A stretch of DNA of 64,000 nt from Flavobacteriales bacterium (GTDB lineage: Bacteria; Bacteroidota; Bacteroidia; Flavobacteriales_C; GCA-002722245). The notes beneath the pieces are model-generated. The model had not been told where the DNA came from, did not search any database, and was given only the letters and a program-made list of their open reading frames with translations. A program made the translations under genes and the position numbers. Below, piece by piece: positions 15,851-24,641 of the stretch (within the stretch, counting starts at the first letter, position 1; each line of letters opens with the position of its first letter). The stretch covers positions 1 through 64,000 of the forward strand of contig PBEC01000008.1 of the NCBI GenBank assembly GCA_002717515.1. Reading direction: 5' to 3'.

Positions 15851-16138
15851 ATGAAAAAAATTTTACTTTTCCTCTTATTATTTAGTGCCTTCACCCCAAC
15901 ATTTGGATCAGAAACAACAAATTATAACAGTAATAAAACTGTTACCCAAAATCAAAAAAAGGAACAGAGTGATTATAAATATTTTAAGGAAGACTCTACA
16001 GCGCAGGAAGGTCAAAAAGAAACATTAACAGATGAAGAAAAACAGCACAATTTCTTTATGAGAACCAGTATGTTAATTATTGGGACTTTTATATTCTTTT
16101 TTGTTCTGTTTTTAGTTTTCCGAATGAAATCAAAATAA
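15851..16138 (+). CDS. small exported membrane protein in the LytS/LytTR operon
   Basis: This 95-aa protein has an N-terminal signal peptide (about 1-20), a polar Gln/Glu/Lys-rich middle of about 48 residues, and one C-terminal membrane helix (about 71-90) ending in a basic RMKSK tail. I recognise no family. It starts 11 nt after the LytTR regulator gene on the same strand, so it is likely cotranscribed. It could be an accessory or output of the two-component system. A short CTTCC/GGAAG hairpin follows at 16141-16154. Confidence 0.6.
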   Translation: MKKILLFLLLFSAFTPTFGSETTNYNSNKTVTQNQKKEQSDYKYFKEDSTAQEGQKETLTDEEKQHNFFMRTSMLIIGTFIFFFVLFLVFRMKSK

Positions 16139-16197
16139 TTCTTCCATAAGGAAGGAGTTTAATGTAAATTTACGGGGTAATCAACAGTCCTTTTTTT

Positions 16198-17985
16198 TTG
16201 AAAGAATTAAAATCATTAAATAAATTCTTACTTCGCTATAAATGGCGTTTAATGCTGGGTTTTTTTTTCATCATTTGTGCAAATTGGTTCAATTTATATC
16301 CTGCTCAAATTTTTCGTAATGCAATAGATATTGTTGTTGAAACCATCAACTCCTATAAAATTTTTGAAGGCTCAAAACTACAATCTGAAATATATACAAA
16401 TTTGGCTAAAGCTCTTTTACTTTTTGCAGCTTTACTCTTTACTGTTGCACTGATTAAAGGTGTATTTACATTTTTCATGCGTTACACCATCATAATGGTT
16501 TCCAGATTCATTGAATTCGATTTGAAAAATGAAATTTACAATCACTACCAAAAATTGGACATCTCTTTTTACAAAGAGAATAAAACAGGGGACATCATGA
16601 ATCGGATAGGCGATGATGTCAGTAAAGTAAGAATGTACCTGGGCCCATCCATTATGTACCTTATTAATCTTATTGTTTTATTCGCTTTAGTAATAACAAC
16701 AATGATTAATATTAACCCTGAACTTAGCTTATACATTCTACTTCCTCTGCCCTTTCTTTCAGTTACAATTTATTATGTTTCTCGACTCATTAATATAAAA
16801 AGTGAACGTGTTCAAAAACAACTTTCCAAACTATTTAATTTAAGTCAAGAAACCTTTGCCGGAATAAGAGTAATAAAAGCCTATAACAAATCAAATTCAA
16901 CAATAAAAAAATTTAATCAAGAAGCCGAAAACTATCGTTCAATTGCTATGAACCTAGCGACCACGGAGTCTTTATTTTATCCTGTTATCCTTTTTCTTCC
17001 TGTTCTTAGTACACTCATTACAATTTATGTTGGAGGGTTGGAGGTTATCAAAGGAACTATTACCTACGGAAATATTGGTGAATTTGTAATTTATATTAAC
17101 CTACTAACATGGCCAGTTGCTTCACTTGGCTGGGTTACATCTATCATTCAAAGAGCTGCTGCAAGTCAAAAAAGAATAAATGAATTTCTTTTAATTCAAC
17201 CAAAAATTAAAAACAACTCAAATAACCCATTAGAAATAAAAGGTGCAATTGAATTTAAAAATGTAAAATTCACATATCCAGAAAGTAAAGTTGAAGCTTT
17301 AAAAAATATTTCTTTCAAAGTTGAACCGGGAAAGACTCTTGCAATCGTAGGTAAAACAGGTAGTGGGAAGTCTACGATTGTTCAATTACTAAATAGGTTA
17401 TATGACTGTTCCAAAGGGACTATACTCATTGATGACAAGCCGATACAAAGTATAAACTTGAATGATCTTCGAAATCAAACAGGATGCGTACCTCAAGATG
17501 TTTTCCTTTTTTCTGATACTGTTGGAAACAATATCAGTTTTGGAACATTTGGTAACGACATAAAATCAAATAAAGAAAAAATTAAATGGGCAGCTGAACA
17601 AGCCGTTGTTCATGAAAACATTATTGAATTTAATGAAGGTTATGATACAATAGTGGGTGAAAGAGGCGTAACCCTGTCCGGAGGACAAAAACAAAGAATA
17701 AGTATCGCAAGAGCAGTTTTAAAAAACCCGAAAATTTTAATTTTTGATGATTGTTTATCAGCCGTTGACACCAAAACAGAGGAAAAGATTTTAAGGAACT
17801 TAAAACAAATTATGATAAATAAAACAACAATAATTGTTAGCCATCGAATATCAAGTATTCAACATGCAGATCATATCATAATGATAGATAATGGAGAAAT
17901 CATTGAAGAAGGAAACCACAATGAACTCATTCAGCTAAATAAAGAATATGAAAGTTTATATAAAAAGCAACTCATTGAAGATTAA
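16198..17985 (+). CDS. ABC exporter, fused membrane and ATPase domains
   Basis: This 595-aa half-transporter has a six-helix exporter domain (about 1-335) and a nucleotide-binding domain (about 345-595). The Walker A motif is GKTGSGKS (385-392), the signature is LSGGQ, and the H-loop lies in IIVSHRISS. The Walker B ends in Asp517-Asp518, where the usual catalytic Glu is replaced by Asp. This is common in one half of heterodimeric exporters, yet no partner gene is next door. No ATG fits the N terminus, so TTG at 16198 is the likely start, right after nine Ts. It lies 59 nt past the small membrane protein gene. The substrate cannot be read from the sequence. Confidence 0.88.
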   Translation: MKELKSLNKFLLRYKWRLMLGFFFIICANWFNLYPAQIFRNAIDIVVETINSYKIFEGSKLQSEIYTNLAKALLLFAALLFTVALIKGVFTFFMRYTIIMVSRFIEFDLKNEIYNHYQKLDISFYKENKTGDIMNRIGDDVSKVRMYLGPSIMYLINLIVLFALVITTMININPELSLYILLPLPFLSVTIYYVSRLINIKSERVQKQLSKLFNLSQETFAGIRVIKAYNKSNSTIKKFNQEAENYRSIAMNLATTESLFYPVILFLPVLSTLITIYVGGLEVIKGTITYGNIGEFVIYINLLTWPVASLGWVTSIIQRAAASQKRINEFLLIQPKIKNNSNNPLEIKGAIEFKNVKFTYPESKVEALKNISFKVEPGKTLAIVGKTGSGKSTIVQLLNRLYDCSKGTILIDDKPIQSINLNDLRNQTGCVPQDVFLFSDTVGNNISFGTFGNDIKSNKEKIKWAAEQAVVHENIIEFNEGYDTIVGERGVTLSGGQKQRISIARAVLKNPKILIFDDCLSAVDTKTEEKILRNLKQIMINKTTIIVSHRISSIQHADHIIMIDNGEIIEEGNHNELIQLNKEYESLYKKQLIED

Positions 17986-18077
17986 GCGTCTTTTACAAAA
18001 GTATTTTTCTTACTACTCACCAATTATGCTCCAAAAAACAATAGTTTTAAATTCACTACGTTGAATACTAAATTACC

Positions 18078-21000
18078 ATGAAAAATAAGATTATAACAAT
18101 ATTATTTTGTTTTACATTTTTGCTTGGATTTACACAAAATAAATCATCAATTAGTATTGCATGGAAACCAGACATAAAAGAAATAGGTGACGATTTAAAC
18201 ATCATCGAAAGACCATATTTTGAGAAGGCTTTTTATCCAACATTAAATTCATATCCTTATTATGTCGTTTCAGAATTTATTGATGGAAAAGTAATTGAAG
18301 CTGACATAACTATTGAAAATAAAAAAACGATAGTTGTAGACAAAGACTATCCAAAGCTTTCCTCAATCAAAACGAGAGAAATAAAAAAAGTAATAAAGCA
18401 CCTAGAAAACCAAAGTCTTATTCAATTTTTCGTACCAACATTTGAAAGCAGTGCATTTAACCTAATAAAACTCACTGATTTCGAATATTCCATTTCATAC
18501 AGTCAGTCCAATAACAACAAACGATTACTGACTGATAATTTTCGTTCCAGCTCAAATTCTGTCATGTCCGATGGCGATTGGTATAAAATTGGTGTAACTT
18601 CCAGTGGAATTCAAAAACTATCATATTCTTTCTTTACCCAAAATGGAATTTCAACAAACAATTTAGACCCAAAAAACATAAGGATTTTTGGCTATTCAGA
18701 AGGTATGCTCTCTGAGGCAGTAGATTCAAAAACGCCCGCTACTCTCCCCGAAATACCCGTACATTTTGAAGGTCAAAACGATGGTAGTTTCGACAACAGT
18801 GACTATCTATTATTTTTTGCAAAATCTTCGAATGTTTGGGAATGGAATAATACTTCAAAAAGTTATTATCATGAAAAGCACTTATATTCAGATACAGTTT
18901 ACTATTGGTTAAATGTAGGTTCAGAAGTTGGAAAAAGAATCAATAACTTTGACGAATCACCCGAACCAGCATCTCACGTTTTCACAACATACGAAAATCA
19001 TGAATTTTATGAAGTCGATAAGGTCAATCTTATAAAATCAGGACGAACATGGCTTGGAGATTATTTCGATGTAGTATCTGGGTTAAGTAAAACTTTTCCA
19101 TTCAATCACTTCAATAAGGTACCAGGTGAAAAAGTTCATTTTATGGCAAAATTTGCAGTTCGTTCCACTACAAATTCAGGAAATACAATCACAGTCAAAA
19201 ATAATGGAAGCACTGTTCATCAAACAGGAAACATTGGGAATGTAAACACAGAATACACCTCCAACTATGTCGTTAACAAAACCATTACCGATAGTTTCGA
19301 TATTTCTGGTACGTCTTCTAATTTAGAATTCACTTACAATCAGCCTGTAACAGGGGCTGTTGCCTGGTTGGATTATATAGAAATTAAAACAGAATCATAT
19401 ATAAATTTAGGTTCAACGCCACTGGAGTTCAGTCAACCAAAATCAGTAGGTTCGGGAAATATTACTCAATTTGAAGTTAGTAATGCCACATCCAATACAA
19501 GAATATGGGACATCACATCTCCTTATGAAACTTATGAAATCAACACTAACTATAATAATTCTAAAGTCGTATTCAAAGCACCAACCGACTCCATCAAATC
19601 CTTCATAGCTTTTAATAACACTGGATTTAAAGAGCCTTTTTATGCTGGAAAAGCCCTCAATCAAAACCTTCAATCGCTTACAGATATTGACTACATAATA
19701 ATTACTGCCAGTGAGTTCAAAAATCAAGCAGAAGAATTAGCTGAATTTCATATTCAAAACTCCAACCTATCGGCACAAGTTGTTACCTTACAACAGGTAT
19801 ATAATGAATTTTCTAATGGTCATGCTGACATAACTGCCGTTAGAAATTTCATAAAATACTTGTTTGACAATGCTTCATCGACAGAGTCCAGAATAAAATA
19901 TTTATTGCTTTTTGGGGATGGAAATTATGACCCAAAGAAAAGAATAAGTTCAGGAACTTATTTTATTCCCAGTTATCAATCTGAAAATTCAATTTCACCA
20001 ACAGCAAGTTACATTTCTGATGACTATTTTGGTATGATAAACGATGAAAACGGAATATCAAGTAGTAGTTCAACAGTTGATATTGGAATAGGAAGATTCC
20101 CTGCCAGAAATACTACTGATGCAATTGGATTTGTAAATAAAGTAAAAAACTATGTAAATACGGCAAAAATGATTGGGTATGACGGATTAAGTGGAAACGA
20201 CATGAAAGCCACTTTCAGCGATTGGAAAAATAAAGTTTTATTCATAGCAGATGATGGATCTTCCTCGGACAATTACACCTCTGCTCATCTTACACAAACC
20301 GAAACTATTGTAAATTCAGTTTTAGGACAGGACAGTTCTTTTAATGTTAAAAAGGTATATTTAGACGCTTACAACAAAACATCAACCGCAGGAGGTTCTC
20401 GCTATCCCGATGTAAATAGAGAGATAAGAGAATCAATGGATAAAGGTGTTTTCTTTGCAAGTTATATAGGACATGGAGGGGAAGGCGGATGGGCCGATGA
20501 AAGAATTTTAGATATAAATGACATAAATTCATGGACAAATTTTGATGCTCTTCCTGTTTTTTTGACTGCTACCTGTGAATTTTCAAGATACGATGATCCA
20601 GAAAGGGTTTCTGGTGGAGAATACGTACTGCTCAATCCAAATGGAGGATCAATAGCTATGATTACGACAACTCGTTTGGTTTACGGTGGAATATCTAATA
20701 ATATTGGATTCAGCATTAACTTTTTCGAATCCGTATTATCAAAGCTAAACGGAAGTACACCTACTTTGGGGGATGCTATTCGTTTAGCCAAAGTTCTCAG
20801 TCCCCTTGGCACTAATTTCAACAATCGTAAATTTGCTCTTCTCGGTGATCCTGCTGTAAAAATGGCCTATCCAAAATACAGTATTGTTACAAAAAGCATA
20901 AACGATGTTGAAATCGGTAATCATCCAGATACACTTAAAGCGTTATCTAAAATCAAAATTTCAGGACAGATTGAATTAAACAATCAAAAAACAATTCTTA

Positions 21001-21953
21001 ATGGATATGTTTACCCCACCGTTTACGATAAAATTGAGACTTCAACAACTTTAGATAATAATGGTACGGGGAATTTTATTGATTATCAAAATCGAAAAAG
21101 CATTCTTTATAAAGGAGTTGCCAGTGTTACAAACGGAGAATTCAGCTATGAATTCATTGTGCCTAAAGACATTAATTACAACTATGGAAAAGGAAGAATA
21201 AGTTACTATTTTGCTAACGACTCCATTGATGGAACTGGATTTACGGAAAATATAATTGTAGGAGGAAGTTCTGATGAAGCTGCTGCTGATGATACAGCAC
21301 CAATGATTGAACTATTTATGAACGACAGTAACTTTATTTTTGGTGGCTTAACCGATGAAAACCCATCTATTTATGCTCTAGTGAGTGACGAAAATGGTAT
21401 TAATACCTCAGGAACAAGTTTGGGACATGATGTTTCAGCTGTTCTGGATGAGGACTACTCCAATCCTATTCTACTTAATGATTTCTATGTTGCCGCACTG
21501 AACAATTATAAAAGTGGAAAAATAATATATCCATTAAGCGAATTGTCCGAAGGAAATCATACACTATCTTTAAAAGTATGGGACGTAAATAATAATTCAG
21601 GAAAAGCCTACACAGAATTTGTAGTGGCCAATAATGCCAAACTTGCAATAAATCACGTTTACAATTACCCTAACCCTTTTACAACTCACACTAAATTTCT
21701 TTTCGAACACAATAAAATGAATGAAGATCTTTATGTTCTGGTGAGAATTTATACCGTTTCAGGAAAACTGCTAAAAACGATAGAATCAAATGTAGTTTCT
21801 TTTGGAAACAACCAACCCTCGCCAATGGAATGGGATGGATTGGATGAATATGGAGACAAAATAGGAAGAGGGGTTTATGTTTATCAATTGGAAGTTAAAA
21901 CGTCAAATGGTGAAACTGCAAGAAAATTAGAAAAATTGGTCATACTACGTTAA
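18078..21953 (+). CDS. porU: PorU, type IX secretion C-terminal signal peptidase
   Basis: PorU is the gingipain-like cell-surface protease that removes the C-terminal signal of T9SS cargo and joins cargo to anionic lipopolysaccharide. This 1291-aa protein has a signal peptide (about 1-19), an N-terminal pro-like region, and a peptidase C25 domain with catalytic His799 in IGHGGEGGW and Cys833 in TATCEFS. Beta domains follow, and the C-terminal 95 or so residues (NYPNPFTTHTKFLFE to LVILR) form a CTD-like domain as in characterised PorU. Length and gene order (porU then porV) are typical. It is the processing enzyme expected for the T9SS cargo encoded elsewhere in the window. Confidence 0.95.
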   Translation: MKNKIITILFCFTFLLGFTQNKSSISIAWKPDIKEIGDDLNIIERPYFEKAFYPTLNSYPYYVVSEFIDGKVIEADITIENKKTIVVDKDYPKLSSIKTREIKKVIKHLENQSLIQFFVPTFESSAFNLIKLTDFEYSISYSQSNNNKRLLTDNFRSSSNSVMSDGDWYKIGVTSSGIQKLSYSFFTQNGISTNNLDPKNIRIFGYSEGMLSEAVDSKTPATLPEIPVHFEGQNDGSFDNSDYLLFFAKSSNVWEWNNTSKSYYHEKHLYSDTVYYWLNVGSEVGKRINNFDESPEPASHVFTTYENHEFYEVDKVNLIKSGRTWLGDYFDVVSGLSKTFPFNHFNKVPGEKVHFMAKFAVRSTTNSGNTITVKNNGSTVHQTGNIGNVNTEYTSNYVVNKTITDSFDISGTSSNLEFTYNQPVTGAVAWLDYIEIKTESYINLGSTPLEFSQPKSVGSGNITQFEVSNATSNTRIWDITSPYETYEINTNYNNSKVVFKAPTDSIKSFIAFNNTGFKEPFYAGKALNQNLQSLTDIDYIIITASEFKNQAEELAEFHIQNSNLSAQVVTLQQVYNEFSNGHADITAVRNFIKYLFDNASSTESRIKYLLLFGDGNYDPKKRISSGTYFIPSYQSENSISPTASYISDDYFGMINDENGISSSSSTVDIGIGRFPARNTTDAIGFVNKVKNYVNTAKMIGYDGLSGNDMKATFSDWKNKVLFIADDGSSSDNYTSAHLTQTETIVNSVLGQDSSFNVKKVYLDAYNKTSTAGGSRYPDVNREIRESMDKGVFFASYIGHGGEGGWADERILDINDINSWTNFDALPVFLTATCEFSRYDDPERVSGGEYVLLNPNGGSIAMITTTRLVYGGISNNIGFSINFFESVLSKLNGSTPTLGDAIRLAKVLSPLGTNFNNRKFALLGDPAVKMAYPKYSIVTKSINDVEIGNHPDTLKALSKIKISGQIELNNQKTILNGYVYPTVYDKIETSTTLDNNGTGNFIDYQNRKSILYKGVASVTNGEFSYEFIVPKDINYNYGKGRISYYFANDSIDGTGFTENIIVGGSSDEAAADDTAPMIELFMNDSNFIFGGLTDENPSIYALVSDENGINTSGTSLGHDVSAVLDEDYSNPILLNDFYVAALNNYKSGKIIYPLSELSEGNHTLSLKVWDVNNNSGKAYTEFVVANNAKLAINHVYNYPNPFTTHTKFLFEHNKMNEDLYVLVRIYTVSGKLLKTIESNVVSFGNNQPSPMEWDGLDEYGDKIGRGVYVYQLEVKTSNGETARKLEKLVILR

Positions 21954-21973
21954 ATCTTTTTACGTTAATCCGT

Positions 21974-21981
21974 TATATTTG
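21974..21981 (+). promoter_or_regulatory. -7 box candidate for porV
   Basis: TATATTTG matches TAnnTTTG and lies 7 nt before the chosen porV ATG, so an mRNA from here would be nearly leaderless. It sits in the 34-nt gap after porU. No well-spaced -33 element is clear. Confidence 0.35.
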
Positions 21982-21987
21982 TACCCT

Positions 21988-23208
21988 ATGAGCTATACAA
22001 AATATATTTCTCTTATTGTGTTGACTTTTTTAATCGGAAAGAATCATACCAATGCACAAGAAGACATAAATTACAGTGAATTTTTAAATACAATTACCAC
22101 AGCCGTTCCCTTTTTAATGATTGGCCCAGACTCCAGAGCCGGTGCAATGGGAGATGTAGGTGTTGCAACAAAACCCGATGCAAATTCAGCATATTGGAAT
22201 ACAGCAAAAACAGCATTTCTAGAGCAAGAACAAGCCCTCACAATATCCTATATCCCATGGTTGAGAAACTTAGTAAATGATATTTATATGGCTCAAGTTG
22301 GATACACTTGGAAACTAAACGAAAGAATGAGCGTTAGCCACGGATTACGATATTTTTCTCTTGGAGAAATAACGTTTAGAGGCATAGATGCAAACCTAAT
22401 TCAAATTGTTAATCCGAATGAATTAGCAATTGATTTATGTGGTATTGGATATAAATTGAACGATTACTTTTCAGGTGGGTTTAATACACGTTACATATAC
22501 AGTAATTTAACCTCGGGAGCTTCTGTTAACGGTTCCGATTCAAAAGCGGGTAATGCGATTGCTGTAGATATTAATGGTTTTTACAAAAAGCCCATTAACC
22601 TTGGTCAACAGGCCGCTGATTACATGTTTGGGTTCAACATTCAAAATATAGGAAACAAAGTGTCTTACAGTGAATCTGCAGAAAGAGACTTTATTCCTAT
22701 GAATTTAAAACTTGGTACAGGAATAAATATAGAACTTGATGAATTCAATGAGTTTGGAATTTACATGGATGTAAATAAATTATTGGTACCGACACCACCA
22801 GCTTATAAAAAAGAAGGAAACGGATTTGCCGAAGATGCCAATGGAGATTATATCATTGAATCTGGGAAAGACCCCAACGTTTCTACAGTTCAAGGGATTA
22901 TTCAATCGTTTTATGACGCACCAGGAGGTATGAATGAGGAATTTAATGAAATAAATTGGTCTTTAGGGGCAGAATACTGGTACGATGATCAATTCGCTCT
23001 TAGACTGGGGTATTTTTATGAAAACCCAAACAAAGGAAATAGAAATCATATGACCTTAGGTTTAGGATTAAAATACCAAATTTTCAACCTTGATTTTTCA
23101 TATTTAGTTCCTTTCACTCAAAGAAACCCTCTTGAAAATACTTTAAGGATTACAATGAGTTTTGATTTTGCTGACATTAAATCGGCATCAGAAATTAAGG
23201 GAAATTAA
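21988..23208 (+). CDS. porV: PorV, type IX secretion outer-membrane shuttle protein
   Basis: PorV (LptO) is an outer-membrane beta-barrel of the FadL type that takes cargo from the T9SS translocon and brings it to PorU. The mature N-terminal signature PFLMIGPDSRAGAMGDVGVA and PDANSAYWNTAK is diagnostic. The signal peptide ends near TNAQ. The C terminus is a strand pattern ending RITMSFDFAD and then a short tail. ATG 21988 is preferred over the upstream TTG at 21979, which lies inside the -7 box. It follows porU directly, as in many Bacteroidota. The length of 406 aa fits the family. Confidence 0.95.
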   Translation: MSYTKYISLIVLTFLIGKNHTNAQEDINYSEFLNTITTAVPFLMIGPDSRAGAMGDVGVATKPDANSAYWNTAKTAFLEQEQALTISYIPWLRNLVNDIYMAQVGYTWKLNERMSVSHGLRYFSLGEITFRGIDANLIQIVNPNELAIDLCGIGYKLNDYFSGGFNTRYIYSNLTSGASVNGSDSKAGNAIAVDINGFYKKPINLGQQAADYMFGFNIQNIGNKVSYSESAERDFIPMNLKLGTGINIELDEFNEFGIYMDVNKLLVPTPPAYKKEGNGFAEDANGDYIIESGKDPNVSTVQGIIQSFYDAPGGMNEEFNEINWSLGAEYWYDDQFALRLGYFYENPNKGNRNHMTLGLGLKYQIFNLDFSYLVPFTQRNPLENTLRITMSFDFADIKSASEIKGN

Positions 23209-23211
23209 ATT

Positions 23212-23688
23212 ATGGCTTTTAGAGTAGGTTTTGGATTTGATGTTCACCAATTGGCAGAGGGTGAAGAGTTTTGGCTTGGAGGGATTTTACTGGATCATCA
23301 TAAAGGTGCAGTTGGACATTCTGACGCAGATGTTTTAATACATGCAATTTGTGACGCATTACTAGGTGCTGCTGCACTTGGTGACATTGGTTACCATTTT
23401 CCCGACACCTCTCAAAAATACAAAGGTATTGATTCTAAAATACTTCTTAAGGAAGTTGTTCTACTAATTACTAAAAGAGGGTATACTATTGGAAATGTAG
23501 ATGCTACCGTTAGTTTGCAAGTTCCAAAATTAAAACCTCACATACTCGAAATTCGTAAAAAACTAGCTTCAGTAATGGAAATCGATGTTGATTTAATATC
23601 AGTAAAAGCAACAACAACTGAAAAACTGGGTTATGTAGGAAAAGAAGAAGGAGTAAATGCCCACGCTGTATGCTTAATTAACTCTTAA
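23212..23688 (+). CDS. ispF: 2-C-methyl-D-erythritol 2,4-cyclodiphosphate synthase
   Basis: IspF closes the cyclodiphosphate ring in the MEP pathway of isoprenoid synthesis, releasing CMP, and works as a homotrimer with a zinc ion. Metal ligands are Asp10 and His12 in FDVHQ and His44 in VLIHA. The signature SDADVLIHAICDALLGA and the nucleotide-site stretch TTTEKLGYVG are present. The 158-aa length is normal. It starts 4 nt after the porV stop, so it is likely cotranscribed with porV. It is convergent with the TetR-type gene, with 8 nt between stops. Confidence 0.97.
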   Translation: MAFRVGFGFDVHQLAEGEEFWLGGILLDHHKGAVGHSDADVLIHAICDALLGAAALGDIGYHFPDTSQKYKGIDSKILLKEVVLLITKRGYTIGNVDATVSLQVPKLKPHILEIRKKLASVMEIDVDLISVKATTTEKLGYVGKEEGVNAHAVCLINS

Positions 23689-23696
23689 GTTTTTAG

Positions 23697-24194
23697 TCAC
23701 AAAAACACCTTCTCTTCTATTTTATTAAAGTGCTTCTCAAAATCATTCGAGTTAAACTTTAAATTTAACGTAGCCATTAAGTACAAAAATTGATTTAAAT
23801 AATTGGCCCATTCATAATCCAGCTCATTTATTCTATTTTGCATAAGTTCGTCAAGCCTCCTCTGAACGTTCTGGTTTTCTCTCCCGACCTGAACAAAATC
23901 AATCCAAAAAAAACGGTAATGAAACATCGCCTTAGCATGCGATCTCATTAGGTTATTCAATTGACGTTGTGTCAAAACAGACTGTTTGTAAAGAGATAAA
24001 AATTTCGATTCAACAGAAATTAAATCTTCAAAAATACCGCAAATGATATCTCCCCTTTTGTCAAAATGATAGGTTAAGTTTCCCGAGCTTATTTGCATTT
24101 TCTGGGCAATTTGACGAATGGTAACATTGGGTAATCCATACTCATTGTACAATTTTCGAGCCGCATCTAAAATCAACTTTTTCCTCATAACCAT
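23697..24194 (-). CDS. TetR-type transcriptional regulator
   Basis: This 165-aa protein has an N-terminal helix-turn-helix: LILDAARKLYNEYGLPNVTIRQIAQKM followed by the recognition helix in SSGNLTYHF (about residues 24-45). The rest is helical and shorter than usual for TetR regulators, so the ligand pocket may be minimal. It contains a Phe/Trp-rich stretch (FHYRFFWIDFVQV). The start at 24194 is ATG; the next codons (Val-Met) offer a second choice at 24188. The 5' region is shared with a possible 20-codon ORF on the other strand. The target and ligand are unknown. Confidence 0.75.
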   Translation of the reverse strand: MVMRKKLILDAARKLYNEYGLPNVTIRQIAQKMQISSGNLTYHFDKRGDIICGIFEDLISVESKFLSLYKQSVLTQRQLNNLMRSHAKAMFHYRFFWIDFVQVGRENQNVQRRLDELMQNRINELDYEWANYLNQFLYLMATLNLKFNSNDFEKHFNKIEEKVFL

Positions 24195-24641
24195 GTTAAT
24201 AAATAAAATTAGTAAACTTGTCCTAAAAATGAAAACTATCGTACCTTAATTAAAACCCTTATCATGCGACTTATACTGGTAGCTATTGTTTTCATTTTGG
24301 CTTTATTACAAAGCCTATTGGGTTAGAATATATTTTGCCCAGAGAAAAAATCTGAATAGTGTTTCATCAGGTTTAATTAAGTTTATTTTCTAAACCAAAA
24401 AGTATAATATTCAATTTATGAATTAACATTTGAGGTTCAGAAAACAACCTTTAAACAAACTATAAAATCACAAGACAATTAGGATAAAAATTATGAAGCT
24501 AATAATTGTCCAAATATTGAAATATCGAGCAATAAAAAATAATGATTATTTTAATTCAAGATAAACTTGGCATTGTTTCGGATGAATCCAACTGAACCGG
24601 AAAAAAGAGGATTTATTCGCTTTAACTGAAAATTGGTAATA
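24195..24641. other. 447-nt gap between the TetR-type gene and the helicase
   Basis: This AT-rich stretch holds a possible 20-codon hydrophobic ORF (24264-24326) and a perfect 8-bp inverted repeat GACAATTA (24474-24481) with TAATTGTC (24503-24510). It also has a tiny 23-codon ORF at 24493 with no obvious merit. A -33/-7 pair (TTG, 21 nt, TACCTTAA) could drive the 20-codon ORF. I see no RNA gene I can name. Confidence 0.4.
24264..24326 (+). CDS. possible 20-aa hydrophobic micropeptide
   Basis: The ORF encodes MRLILVAIVFILALLQSLLG, a single membrane helix with one Arg at the start. It begins about 20 nt after a candidate -7 box (TACCTTAA near 24242) that has a TTG 21 nt further upstream. It faces away from the TetR-type gene, with 69 nt between the two starts. 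Short single-helix peptides of this type include type I toxins and small regulators of membrane proteins. Nothing here proves translation, and chance ORFs of this size are common. Confidence 0.25.
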   Translation: MRLILVAIVFILALLQSLLG

